DNA of 64,000 nucleotides from Castanea sativa (taxonomy: Eukaryota > Streptophyta > Magnoliopsida > Fagales > Fagaceae): positions 25,494,658 through 25,558,657 of the forward strand of contig NC_134024.1 in NCBI RefSeq assembly GCF_040712315.1. The letters run 5' to 3'. The translations under genes and the position numbers were made by a program. Below the pieces are notes generated by a model, which saw only the letters and a program-made list of their open reading frames with translations, was not told the DNA's origin and made no database searches. Of the stretch, positions 1 to 11,613 are shown piece by piece (position 1 is the stretch's first letter; each line of letters opens with the position of its first letter).

Positions 1-1328
1 CTCGAATGTGAGAAAAAAGTAGATTTAAAGAAGTGTAATTAGTTTTTTTTTTTCACAATTCCAGATATACGATGTTTCACATAATATTTATACTTTCATT
101 ACAAAATATCCCCATTTTGCACATAATATGAAAAATGTAAATATAATGTAAAAGTGTGTGGACACGGTTGGATGTGGAACAATAACAAATATGTTTTTTT
201 TTTTTTCCAAATAAACCAACCAATTTTTTTTTTCAATTTGCTCCTATTTTCCATATACTTTTGTATGAAAATTTCATTTTTATATGTTTCATTTGTTCTA
301 GGATTAATTTGTCCTCCCTTACAAGGTTTCCATAGGAAAACAAATTATATATGTTACTATCTGTTTGAGTATATGTTGTGGAATACTGGAATGATCAGTT
401 TAAGCTGTCCAGTCAATTGGGCAAACTAACTATTACAAGAAACTTCTCTTCGTAAGCTTAACCTTTGTATTCTACGAAAGTATTATTAGATGGGTGACAT
501 GTTATTCTAGAGTTGCAACTACTCCTATTTTTTTATTTATAAGAATTCCAATCAAGAAAGAAATTAAAATGGTCAATTGCAATCAAGGTAGCAAACATTG
601 ACATTATAACTGTAAGGGTATTTTATTGTCTCATGTGTTTTATAAGTTTCAACTTTCAATGCATGCATGCCATAAGAATTATACCAAGAATGCAACTCTA
701 AGTGGTTAATGCGGATATGGAAAAAAAAACTATATTGCTTTGACGTGTGGCGTCAAACTTTTTGAAATCGACACTGCAACATTTGCACAGAATCACAGTA
801 TGATAAACCAATATAATAGTTAAACTACCACTTCCAGATAAAGTTTCAAACAATCCCTTTTAATGTACTCAGAAGATATAGGTAGTATCAAGCAAACAAT
901 ATTGCGAAACTATTCAAAATATGAAGTCTGCAAACCTATTCTATGGCTGCTGTATTTTTTCCTTAGTTTAGTATTGCGCTCACTCGTTCAAGTTGTTTTC
1001 TTTGTTTTTGTAAGTTTTTTTTTTTTTTTTTCTTTTCTACTTTGATGGCTTTCGTCATGGATGCATTGCTTGAAGAAATTAAAGAAAGGGACACTTACAC
1101 AAGCAATGTTGAGCTTTTGCATATTCATGTTCGCGGTTTTCTGTAAATGCCATATTCATTGTATCACACGCATGGCCGCTATATTTGAATTCACAAGAAA
1201 GAGAACTAGAGTAAACGTTTGCAGAGACAGTTGATTAACTTGTGTAACTTACAGTTTGTTTCCCTTGGAATTTTTTAGTTGAAATAATGAAGAATCTTAA
1301 GCTCTAAGCCACTAAGAAAGACCCAACC
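1..1328. other. AT-rich intergenic sequence, no gene seen
   Basis: Only short, low-complexity open frames occur here, rich in Phe, Leu and Ile codons that come from T-runs. No recognisable protein motif, RNA gene or delimited mobile element was found. T-runs occur near 45-54, 193-207 and 1015-1031. Confidence 0.6.
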
Positions 1329-1707
1329 TGTTGGAGATATATTAGCTCCATAGTTTAGGCTTACGTCCAATCTTAATTTGTGTGTAAGCCAAGTCTCTCT
1401 CTTGTACAAGAAGCCTATTTACCATAATTAGTGTATGGTTACTTTAGGGTTTAGCCTCATATATATATTCATGTTGGGTTTATTATAACGTAGGATTTGT
1501 ACTACATTTTTATATAACACAAGATTTGTATTACACTCTCATTGTAACACAGTATTTGTACTGCATGGGTATATATAAGAGATTAAATCCTAAAGTAATC
1601 ATATACTAACTATGATTAATAGATTTCTAGTACAAGTAGGAAATTAGGCTTAAACACAAAATAGAATTCGGCTTAAACCTATACTATTGAGCTAATATAC
1701 ATCTAGC
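1329..1707. repeat. Foldback repeat with ~140-nt inverted arms
   Basis: The left arm (about 1329-1475) and the reverse complement of the right arm (about 1575-1707) align along their length with scattered mismatches. Both read through the series ATATTAGCTC, ATAG-TTAGG, TTGTAC(A/T)AGAA, GATTACTTTAGG or GGTTACTTTAGG, then TATATATA. The left end starts TGTTGG, the usual start of copia/TRIM LTRs, so this could be a pair of inverted LTR-like fragments or a foldback MITE. The spacer of about 100 nt repeats the phrase TAACACA-TTTGTA-TAC-C. No coding capacity is present. The family is not identified. Confidence 0.75.
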
Positions 1708-2112
1708 ATTTACTTATAGTTTATCTATGTAACCAAGAAAAATGAAACGTTTTCATTGTCATCAATGTTTAAAGAAAAAATAACTTGTTTTGATCCATGA
1801 ATTGCAAAAAAGGGGGGTGATTTTCAACTTTCAACTTTGGCATAAGCTTTAATTACATTTAATTTTGTACCTTCTATATCATGTGCATGAGAAATATATC
1901 CATGCAAGGGTTAAAGTTTATACATGACTTGATTTGCTCATTATGTCAATCATCTTTACGTTATTTCAAGTAAAAAAACACGTCCCTAAATTTTAAGAGT
2001 ATGTATGTACAGTTGGTATTTTTTTGAAAAATTCCTCAAATTTTGATGGGAGGGGCATCATGCCCTAAGAGTGCACATGACCACATAATACACATTATTT
2101 AGGCTTCAAATT

Positions 2113-2168
2113 ATATATCACTATTCAATTACATATTCATGTAAATATGTAATTGAATAGTGATATAT
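2113..2168. repeat. Perfect 25-bp hairpin
   Basis: Bases 2113-2137 are the exact reverse complement of 2144-2168, separated by a 6-nt loop (catgta). The stem is AT-rich. It could be a short MITE remnant or simply a hairpin; nothing shows that it is a microRNA precursor. Confidence 0.85.
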
Positions 2169-2523
2169 CTCTTCCAAAAAAAAAAAAGAATAGTGAAATA
2201 TAATGAGTGGTCATTAATAGTGTTAGGAATTAAATTGACAATGTAATATGAAAAAGAAAGGGTTGTAAATTGTTTGTCATGTGTTGAAGACCAATTCAAA
2301 TTGGAGACTGCCAAAAGGAGTGCAAATTTGGAGTGCCTGCTCTTGCCAACTTATTCTCACTTGAGTGAAACACCAAGCTCACTCAAGCGAATCTCCTTGT
2401 CACTTGAGTGATACATTAATCCAATCTATGAACTTGTATATCCCAGGCTTTGCTCCAACGAGAGTTGAAAATCTTGTTTCTCGAATTTGATTTGAAACAG
2501 TTTATACATCTATTTATTAGCCC

Positions 2524-2577
<54 letters not shown>

Positions 2578-4039
2578 AGTTTCGAGTTTTAAGTTAAGAG
2601 AGAGGCAGCCATATCGATCACTGAATATCATGAGAACCTTTTCTTTGTTTCAAATCTGTAAATCCCATCCTTTCTAGTTCTTGACTTTACACCTTTATGA
2701 CATATCCTTGATCAAGAATATTGAAAAATATACTGTTGAAACCACAGAAATCTCAACCTCACATAAGTGCATGCGATGTGATCCTAGAGTTTCATAGTGA
2801 AGCAAGCGCTTCTTTCTTGATGGGTTCATATAAAATAAGTCCAATGGTTTAGGTGTTATTGTGATGATATCAAGGAATTGTCTGTTGGGATAGTGGGGTC
2901 TAATCACAAAGGTCTTGTGAGTAGTTTGTAAACTCCCTTTATAGTGAATTGTCTTGTTGGTACTTTACTCTGTATGGATTTTCTATTAAGAAGCTCTTCA
3001 TTAGTATTCCCCTTGGTTACCAAATTGTTGTGTTATTTGCTTGATCTCTTTACTGATATTGTGAATTCTGATTGATTTGGTAATTGAGATTAAATTTTGG
3101 GATTAAAAAAATTTTCTAACAAAATATCTATTTGCTTGGCTTAGATTTTTGTTTTTGAAAGTTTATTTTTATTAATTGTTTATATACAGCTTTTTTAAGT
3201 TTTTTTTATTTATTTTTGGGTGCACGCACACACACTCAAATTAGAATTCACCATCTTTTTGGACAAAGACGACCCTAATTAAATTAATCAATTACCCTAA
3301 CGTGATAATTTTACCACATGCAATAATAATTAACTAACTTCATTCTCACTTAATAATTAAATTAATCAATTACTCAAGTTAGTTAATTAGTCAAATTATA
3401 TATGAAATGTTCCAATCCAATTTCAATGGGCACATCCATATTACCAAAACTAAAACTAAATGTTGTAGAAAAAAAAAATGCACACAAGCAATATGGTCAT
3501 AATGGGAAACCGTAGCAGGAAAAACCCAACAGGTGGTTTGAAGCTTATCGCCAACTTGAAGAATTCACTATGTAGAATGGAAATTTACAATACAAAATAT
3601 CCCAAATTCTAGTATTGCTACCTACAGTAGTAACTTACTCATATGATCACATACAACCTTAACTTGATTGGACTATTCTACAGTGAATATTTTCAATGCA
3701 TGGATATCTAATTCGTGTTTAACTCACCACGACATCTCTTTCATGTAGTAGTCTTAGTGCAATCATCTCCACATGAACACTCTGGATTTTTAATGAACTC
3801 CGGAGATGTGGCTTGGTTCAAAACCCTTGACGCATAATCATTGCAAAAACTTCATCAACTTCCACTGTTCCACAGTGTTCTCTCTTATGTTATGATAACT
3901 TAAAGAAGCTTTTTGTACATCTAAGAACCCTAGTGCACAAATCCCTAGGTCACTTGGTCATCATAGACCACAACCCTAGCTAGAAAATAGAAATCCCAAA
4001 GCTTGATTGGTTGATGGGAGTTAAGGTTGTGGTTGAGAT
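2169..4039. other. Intergenic sequence with a CT/AT microsatellite
   Basis: No supportable gene. A compound microsatellite, (CT)n followed by (AT)n, occupies about 2527-2577. The stretch around 3290-3560 carries TTAATTAAT-rich sequence and the phrase GGAAAAACCCAACAGG, distantly like the tandem units at 4804-6975, so it may be a decayed member of that repeat. Confidence 0.5.
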
Positions 4040-4139
4040 CAAGGAAGTCAATACCGTACCGGAGGTCGTACCGGTTTGGTCACCGGTATGATATATTTCG
4101 GATACCGGTCAATACCGGTGTACCGTTTTGGGTTTACTG

Positions 4140-4174
<35 letters not shown>

Positions 4175-4624
4175 CAAAATCTCTAGGACCATATTTATAA
4201 GCATATAATATTTCACTTATATTATAGTAAATAAAAAATTTTATCATAAAATATTACTTCAATTCAGAACAAATTATTCATAGTTTTAGACTTTAGTATC
4301 AATTAAAAGAAAAAAAAAATACAATATAAAAAATAGAAAGCTTAGTTGTTCATTGTATTTTAAGAAAACAAATAATACTAATAAGTTAATGTAAATAAGT
4401 TACCATTATGCTTTTACAAAAATTCAAAAATTACAAAACTAAAAAAAAAAAATTAAAAAAAAAAAGTTTTTTTCTGTACCGGCCGGTACGTTCGGTATCG
4501 GTCGGTATTGCCTGAAATTGGTCGGTATGGTCGGTACGCGGCCGGTACGGCCGGTATTTTTTTCAGTACAAAATAGAAGTGTATCAGTACCGGTGCACTG
4601 GCCGGTACGGTATCGACCACCCTG
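4040..4624. mobile_element. Non-autonomous hAT-like element, 8-bp TSD GTTGAGAT
   Basis: The 585-bp segment is flanked by perfect 8-bp duplications GTTGAGAT (4032-4039 and 4625-4632), the hAT signature. Its ends are imperfect inverted repeats: the left end reads CAAGGAAGTCAATACCGTAC and the right end, on the other strand, CAGGGTGGTCGATACCGTAC. Repeated CCGGTA/TACCGG words continue inward on both sides. The middle holds an (AC)n run near 4146-4173 and AT-rich filler. No transposase is encoded; the CCGGT-derived open frames on the minus strand are by-products of the repeats. Confidence 0.88.
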
Positions 4625-4803
4625 GTTGAGATGCAATCAAGGTTGCAATAATTGTCAATTTTGAGCAATTTTTTGAGTTGTTTCTTCTTGTCTTCAATGT
4701 AGAACTTTAACTTCATCAAAAAAATGTAGAGCTTTAACCACTATTTAAGACACTGAAATATTACAACTCAATTACATTGAAAAATAGTTTTGTAACTGAT
4801 AGG

Positions 4804-6975
4804 CCAAGAATGTATTAACCCATTATGATGAATTAATTGATTAATTATCTAAGTTTATTAATTAATCAAATTAACATGCAATACGCGTGATAGGACAAAC
4901 AAATCATCAAATAATTAAATGCAGCAGAAATTAAATTTGACACGGGTGATTTGTTTACAAATGGGGAAAACCACCGAGGCAAAACCCTACTGGGTGAATT
5001 TAAGGTCACCACTCCCAAGAATCTACTATTATCAAAACAAGTGGTTATAAGTAAAGGAATCCCAATACCTTATACCAACCTACAAGTGGTTCTGTAGTGA
5101 CAATCTCTCATTTTCAATGCACGACTCTTAGTACGTGACTAATTAATCAATGTGCGGATCCCAGTATTCGGCTTACTTCTTTGCACAAATCTCAGTACGT
5201 GACTAACTTCACAATTTGTAGCAGCTTCACATAGGAACACCAATAAGATCTTTAATGTTGGTGTAAGAGACTTTGCTTGGTTACAGAACCCAAAGGCGTA
5301 CAAGAAACGCAACAAGAACTCTTTCTTCTAAAGGAGGAGGCTAGGGTTTCAAAAATAAAACCTTATGAAACTCTTTAAGGTTAGGTTTATTTATTTATTT
5401 TACCTCCTTTAAATAGGAGCTTAATGGGCTCTCCTATTCCAAATAGGTTTACACAAACCTTGGACTTTCCTTAATCCAATAAGGATTATATCAAGAATGT
5501 ATTGATCCCTTGTGATGAATTAATTGATTAATTATCCAAATTTATTACTTAATCAAATTAACATGCAATATGCGTGGTAGCACAAACAAATCACCAAATA
5601 ACTAAATGCAGCGGAAATTAAATTTGACACGGGTGATTTGTTTACAAATGGGGAAAACTACCGAGACAAAATTCCACTGAGTGAATTTAAGGTCACTACT
5701 CCCGAGAATTCACTATCATCAAAACAAGTGGTTACAAGTAAAGGAATCCTAGTACCTTATACCAACCTACAGTTGAGCCCTTATTTCAATACACAATTGG
5801 ACTTGTTCTGTAGTGACAATTCTCATTTTCAATGCATGACTCCTAGTACGTGACTAACCAATCGATATGCGGATCTCAGTACGCGATTTCCTCCTTTGCA
5901 CGAATCCTAGTACGTGACTAACTCCACAACAACCCTTTGATTGTTGTAGTTGATTTACAGCAGTTTCGCATAAAAACACCAATGAGATTATCTATGTTGG
6001 TGCAAGAGACTTTGCTTAGTTATAGAACTGAAAGGCATACAAGAAATGCAGTAAGAACTCTTTTTTCTGAAGGAGGAGGCTAGGGTTTCAAAAAGAAAAC
6101 CTTATGAAACTCTCTAAGGTTAGGTTTTTTATTTTATTTTATTTATTACCTCCTTTAAATAGGAGCTTAATGGGTTCTCCTATTTCAAATAGGTTTACAT
6201 AAACCTTAGGCTTTCCTTAGTCCAATAAGGATTATATCAAGAATGTATTGACTCCTTGTGATGAATTAATTGATTAATTACCCAAGTGTATTAATTAATC
6301 AAATTAACATGCAATACACATGGTAGCACAAACAAATCACCAAAGAATTAAATGCAGCGGAAATTAAATTTGACACGGGTGATTTGTTTACGGATGAGGA
6401 AAACCACCAAGGCAAAACCCCACCAGGTGAATTTAAGGTCACCACTCCCAATAATCCACAATTATCAAAACAAGTAGTTACAAGAAAAGGAATCCTAGTA
6501 CCTTATACCAACTTACAGTTGAACTCTTACCCTAATACACAATTGGACTTGTTCTGTAATGACAATCTCTCATTTTCAATGCACGGCTCCCAATACGTGA
6601 CTAAACAATCGATGAGCGGATCTCAGTATGCGACTTACTTCTTTGCACGAATCCAAGTACGTAACTAGCCTCACAGCAACCCTTTGATTGTTGTAGTTGA
6701 CTTGCGGCAACTTCACATAGAAACACCAATAAGATCTTCAATATTGGTGCAAGAGACTTTGCTTGGTTGCCGAACCCAAAGGCGTACAAGAAACGCAGTA
6801 AGAACTATTTCTTCTATAGGAGGAGGCTAGGGTTTCAAAAAGAAAACTTTATGAAGCTCTCTAGGGTTAAGTTTTTCTTTTTTCACCTGCTTTAAATAGG
6901 AGCTTAATGGGCTCTCCTATTCCAAATAGGTTTACACAAATCTTGGACTTTGCTTAGTCCAATGAGGATTATACA
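4804..6975. repeat. Three head-to-tail units of ~690-746 bp
   Basis: Three direct copies start at about 4804, 5491 and 6237 with AAGAATGTATT(G/A)A. All read through GATGAATTAATTGATTAAT, ATGCAGC(G/A)GAAATTAAAT, GACACGGGTGATTTGTTTAC, GGGGAAAAC or GAGGAAAAC, AAGGTCACCACTCCC (with variants) and GCTAGGGTTTCAAAAA, ending TAAATAGGAGCTTAATGGG. The first unit lacks about 60 bp in the middle, around 5090. The content resembles the non-coding part of an LTR retrotransposon, but no LTR ends, polymerase or priming site are seen. The short open frames in copies 2 and 3 (from 5638 and 6384) are the same diverging stretch and are not supported as genes. Confidence 0.9.
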
Positions 6976-7997
6976 AACCCATAAACAAATAACCTTTTAG
7001 AGTAAAAATGTTGTTAACTATAGTCTGTATCCCGTAAGCTCAATAAATCGAGACATGTGTTGAGTTTTAATGAATCTCGACAGATCGAGCTTCTGTTGAG
7101 GAGGTATCGAGACCTGCAGATTGCACTTTTCTTGAGCAGTTCTTGAGTAATCTTTATATCTTCAATTTAACCACTTGTAATAATTATTTTGAACCTACTT
7201 AGATTTACCCAAATACAAGTAAAGTGCGTTTTGTCAAAGGATATGTCAATTATATAAAAATATGTCCCTAACAGTATTTTTTTTAAAAAAAGGTTTTGAA
7301 TATGAGTGGGTTTGACAACACTAAACATAATTGAACCTAGCAAGTAGTAAGATGTGCGGTAAGTTATGATTGTTAGAATATAATTTTTTTTTTGAGACAC
7401 ACACACATAGGTGAAAGAATGAAGTTCTAACACAAAGAGCATACTTAATAAATTATAAGGTGAAATATTCAAAAGTAAAACAAATGAATTTTATTCATGT
7501 GATCTCTATCTTGTCTAGTCTACTTGGGCATTATTTCTATGTATTATTATATGCAAATTTTTAGGTAAGGTTTTCCATTTTCCACAACCGACAGTTTCTA
7601 ACCTTTTAAAAAGAAAAAAATAATTATAATAATATAAATGGAAAGCATGTATCCTTTTTCTTTTTTTGACTGAAAGAGGTAGGGAAAGCATGTATCCTTT
7701 GTGGCTCAAATTATTTCATTTTCTTTCTTAAAAAAAAAAAAAAAAAATTCTCTCTGTCTCAGTCTCTGTCTCTCTCTCTCTCTCCAATCTATTGAATTGA
7801 AACTAAACGTGCTGTCAATGACCATTGTCACGGATCCGAACGTATCTCTTGGCAGTTGGCACTTTGGGGCGAAACCATGAAATAATTGTCTCCTACTCTC
7901 CCTCTTTTCTTTTCTTTATTGCTGAATAGTCTCCTACTCTTTTTAGTACACATCATGGGTGATTATATATATACATGTCAAGGTTTTTCAAAAAAAA

Positions 7998-8057
<60 letters not shown>

Positions 8058-8218
8058 CACACACATACATATCAAGAATACGTTTAATTAAAGAAAACGT
8101 GCATTTTTCAGAGTATTTTTATTTTGTACATTAATTAGGAGACTATTAACCATGGTTTCCTAGTTTAGTCGGATTATAGTACTAGAGGTGATTAGAGTAG
8201 AATTATTGGTTTCTTAGT
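6976..8218. other. Intergenic sequence with poly(A)-(TA)n tract
   Basis: No gene is supported. The region has a CT-rich stretch (7750-7785) and a long A-run followed by (TA)n at about 7990-8054, which together produce spurious low-complexity open frames. Confidence 0.55.
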
Positions 8219-8472
8219 ATCCGTTTGGATCCGGATTACTGTGGCTGGGTTTTGCTTATTTGCGTTTTTATTTTATTTTATTTTATTTTTTTCTGCAGCG
8301 GGAGACAAAACGTGTAGTGCGCGTACTGTGCGTGTACTATGCGCATATTGTTCACGCAGTTTTTTAGCAACTTTTTATTAAAAATGGATCTCGCAGTACT
8401 ATTTATACATTTAAAAATTATTTTGCTACAGTGTTTTCAGTTTTCAACAATAAGTTCTATCCAGATGGACCC
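8219..8472 (-). mobile_element. MITE, same family as 30434-30690, opposite orientation
   Basis: Read on the minus strand, this 254-bp segment starts GGGTCCATCTGGATAGAAC. It continues through AACACTGTAGCAAAATAATT and CCATTTTTAAT in the same order as the copy at 30434. The other end reads CCGTTTGGAT. Flanking pentamers TTAGT and TTAAT match at 4 of 5 bases. It is too short to code for protein. Confidence 0.75.
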
Positions 8473-9086
8473 TTAATCTCTAGATGATCTTACATGGATT
8501 AAATTTTTATTACCTTATATTTAATTTTAAGCAAACTTACCATTACTGTTGACTCTTCTCTGTAACAACATTAGTAATACAACATTCACGGTAGGCTCTC
8601 TATCTATCTCTCATTCTCCCTTTCCCCCAAATTTTAAATAAACTCACCCTCGAAACCATTGCATAAAACTCAACACACCCTAATCAAAGATTAAAAAGAA
8701 TATTTAAATGAGAATATTAAAAGAATATGTACATTTGAGCAATGCCCCCTGCTCTGTCCCCATTGATATGAGGTGCATCTAGATATAATATAAGGGCTTC
8801 TGAAGTATTATAATATTATTTTCTCTAGCATTTCTCTATCACGAGTAAAGGTTCGTTTGGTTGGAGGAATTTTAGAAAAGATGAAAAAGAGAAGAAAGAA
8901 AAGGGGAGTAAAAATGGTTTTTGTGGGTGTTTAGTTGGAAAAATGAGAAAAGGAAAAATTGGTGAGTCCAAATGTTTTCTCCGTGATCTTACCAAAAATC
9001 AATCTTCCCAATTTGGAGAGATTCATGTAGAGAAAATTGGAATGGGAAGGAGTATATGGAAAAATGACTCATCTACCCCATATTGT

Positions 9087-9960
9087 TAGGGGGTGTTAAT
9101 TCGGATTAGCGTGTTGAGTTCATGTCGTGTTGAGGTAGGGATATTCGACTAAATGGCTCGAACCCATTTAATAATCGTGTCATGATCCTTCAACTCTAAC
9201 CTGACCTGTTAATAAAGCAGATTGACTTGACCCAACCCATTTGACACGCTTAATAAACGAGTCGTGTTGGGTTGACATGAATGTAACACAACCCATTTCA
9301 ACCTGCATAACATTAAATATAACATCCATCTAGAAATAATTTTTTTTACATCCAAAAAGTAGTGCATACACTTCAAGTCTTCAACCCACATTCAAAATAA
9401 TATAGTTCAACAAAAATATAACATTCATCTAGAAATAAGTTCTTTACACTCCAAAAGAAGTGCATACACTTCAGAAAGAGCAATAGTCGGTTTGAGAGTT
9501 GACATTTTGAGTTTGAGAATTAGGCGTGAGAAGAGTAGTACGGCTGAAAAAAAAATAGATATTTATAAGAAGGTTTAAAGATCTAAGGTTTGTAAAGTTT
9601 CAATTTCGAATTATATCCCTTGTAAAATGTTGTAATTACTCACTTTTCTTTTTAAATTTAAAATATATGTTGGATATAAAAGGTAGTTGACAAATTTAAA
9701 ATAAAATGATTATTTATTTGTTATACAAGTTAAATGAATTGTGTTAAGTGGGTCATTTTGGGTTGACACAAATAAATTGGCGTGTCAAACGTGTCTATTG
9801 CGGGTTACACGGGTTGACCTACTTATGACACGTTTCTTATTTGTCGCTTTCGAGTCAACCCGTTTATGACCCAAACCCATTAAGGCCCAACCCTAACCCG
9901 AAAAAACCCGTGTCGAGTTCGTGTCGTGTTCGCGGGTTGGGTCAAACATTGACATCCCTA
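9087..9960. mobile_element. Non-autonomous hAT-like element, TSD CATATTGT/CGTATTGT
   Basis: The ends are inverted: the left starts TAGGGGGTGTTAAT and the right, read on the minus strand, starts TAGGGATGTCAAT. The flanking octamers CATATTGT (9079-9086) and CGTATTGT (9961-9968) differ at one base. The 874-bp interior is dominated by words such as GTGTCGTGTT, GGGTTGAC and CAACCCGTTTA, common in this type of hAT derivative. A 134-codon open frame starting at 9841 runs out of the right end and is not a gene. Confidence 0.8.
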
Positions 9961-10705
9961 CGTATTGTGTACACGTTGGTTGGTTTTTTTTTTTTTAATC
10001 AAATTGTTAGGCTTTCTTTTATTGTTTTATTAATTAGTCTTTGTTTGTTTGCATCCTACTATCCTGTAACGTTATTTTGCTTCCTCTTTCTTTTATTTTT
10101 GTTCCTTCATATCAGCCGACAACTTTATTTCTTTATTATTAGTTTTTCTTTTGCTAGATGTTTTATTAGTTGTGGTTTTTTATTTTTTATTTTTTATGGT
10201 ATAATGCAAAAACACCCTTTAAACTTAGGGTCAAGATCAAATTGACCCCTGATCTTCTAATTTGAAAATAGAATCCTTTCACTTTGAGAATACCCAAATT
10301 GATCCTTTTCTCAAAATTTGCACCTCCCAAACTTTCATTTTTATTAAAAAATCATTTTAGAGTATATTTTAATTAAAAAAATGTTTAAATTAAATTGGTT
10401 GTAACCTTAAATTACAATTTTTCTCAATATCTTTTTATTAGAGGGAATTTTGACAAATTAAGTATTGGATTACATTTTCTTTTTATATCCTTCATACTTG
10501 CAAAATTTCATGAAAATTAAAAATTAATAGCTATGTTATCAATAAAATTTTTAAATTGAAACTTTTTGTAATTTAAAATTATGTATAAAATATAAGCTTA
10601 TAGGTCATATAGTAAATAATATCCGATTGAAACAAAATTTGACATATGTATTAAGAGCGTAAAGAACATGCAAATTCAACGGTTAAATTTTCAAAATATG
10701 CAGTA

Positions 10706-10739
<34 letters not shown>

Positions 10740-10756
10740 GATTTGGCATAATGATT
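9961..10756. other. Intergenic sequence with (GT)n microsatellite
   Basis: No gene is supported. A (TG/GT)n run occupies about 10710-10738, just left of the insertion site of retrotransposon A. Confidence 0.55.
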
Positions 10757-11560
10757 TGTAGGGATGATAGGCCCAGTAGTATATTTTGGGCTAGGGGTCC
10801 GGTTCGAGGACGCCTAGTTGTTCGAGAACGGGTAAACATTGTTATGGAGGTCGGCGTTGATGAATAAAGTAAGGGGTCTGGTTATGATGATCCGAGAAGG
10901 GGGTCCGAGGAGGGATGCTTCCTTGACTGAGCGAAGCAAAGGTTAGAGGGTACAATCTGCCATCTAGAAACAACGTTCCAAGATATTCTAGTGATAAGGA
11001 TATATATTGTGAGAGCACAGGACAAAGGAAAGCTATGAAATATCTAAGAGTAAGCTGCTACCACCGCATTGAATGTTCTGTAGCTAACTCTCTGGCTGCA
11101 TTAATGAGGAAGTGATACCTAAACAGTAGTTTTCAGCCTTATAGCTACTCCCAAAGATTTCAGGAAGGTGCTGATGGGACAATGATCAACACCAGCAATC
11201 TGATCTACACGTGGACGGTAGAGAAAGAAGAAGGAAGATAGTATAAAAGAGAGAGGGGACCCTAGGGGAGGGGGATCGGGAATGAAGAGAAAAACACTGT
11301 AGAATCAAGAATAATATTTGTAACCAGTCCCTAAAGAAATAAAGAGAAGAATCAACCTTCTCGGATTGTGTCTGGAGTTGTTTTTCCTTAGATAAAATTA
11401 GTTCATCTTTAATCTATTGTCATCTTTACCCACTATGATTTTTGTATAAACTCATTAGAACCTAGTTTTCTAATCTAGTCTTTACAAATTCATTGTATTA
11501 GGCCTCTTGGGCCTACTCCCATTCTTCCTTTGGGCTTAGGCGCTAAATTGCGTCCCTACA
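10757..11560 (+). repeat. Element A 5' LTR
   Basis: This 804-bp direct repeat has short terminal inverted repeats (TGTAGGG...CCCTACA) and is followed immediately by the primer-binding motif. It contains AGTATAAAAGAGAGAGG (about 11240-11256), a good TATA-box candidate, and an AATAAAGAGAAG stretch (about 11338) that could act as polyadenylation signal. It matches the 3' LTR with many single-base differences. Confidence 0.95.
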
Positions 11561-11578
11561 ATTGGCGCCATCTGTTGG
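11561..11578 (+). promoter_or_regulatory. Element A primer-binding site
   Basis: Directly after the LTR comes ATTGGCGCCATCTGTTGG. TGG pairs with the universal tRNA 3' CCA, and TGGCGCC is shared with element B at the same place. I do not assign the tRNA. Confidence 0.8.
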
Positions 11579-11613
11579 AAATCCTGGTGTTTTAGTGAAT
11601 TTAACATTCAATT

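Noticed and set aside
2113..2168. MicroRNA precursor
   Set aside because: The stem is too short and perfectly paired with a 6-nt loop; without small-RNA data this is not supportable.
8866..9080. Possible MITE starting GTTCGTTTGGTTGG, and a similar stretch at 60950-61165
   Set aside because: The sequences share words in opposite orientation, but ends and target duplications could not be fixed.
9841..10245. 134-codon + strand open frame
   Set aside because: It starts in the hAT end and runs into T-rich DNA; the Phe/Leu-rich tail is low complexity.
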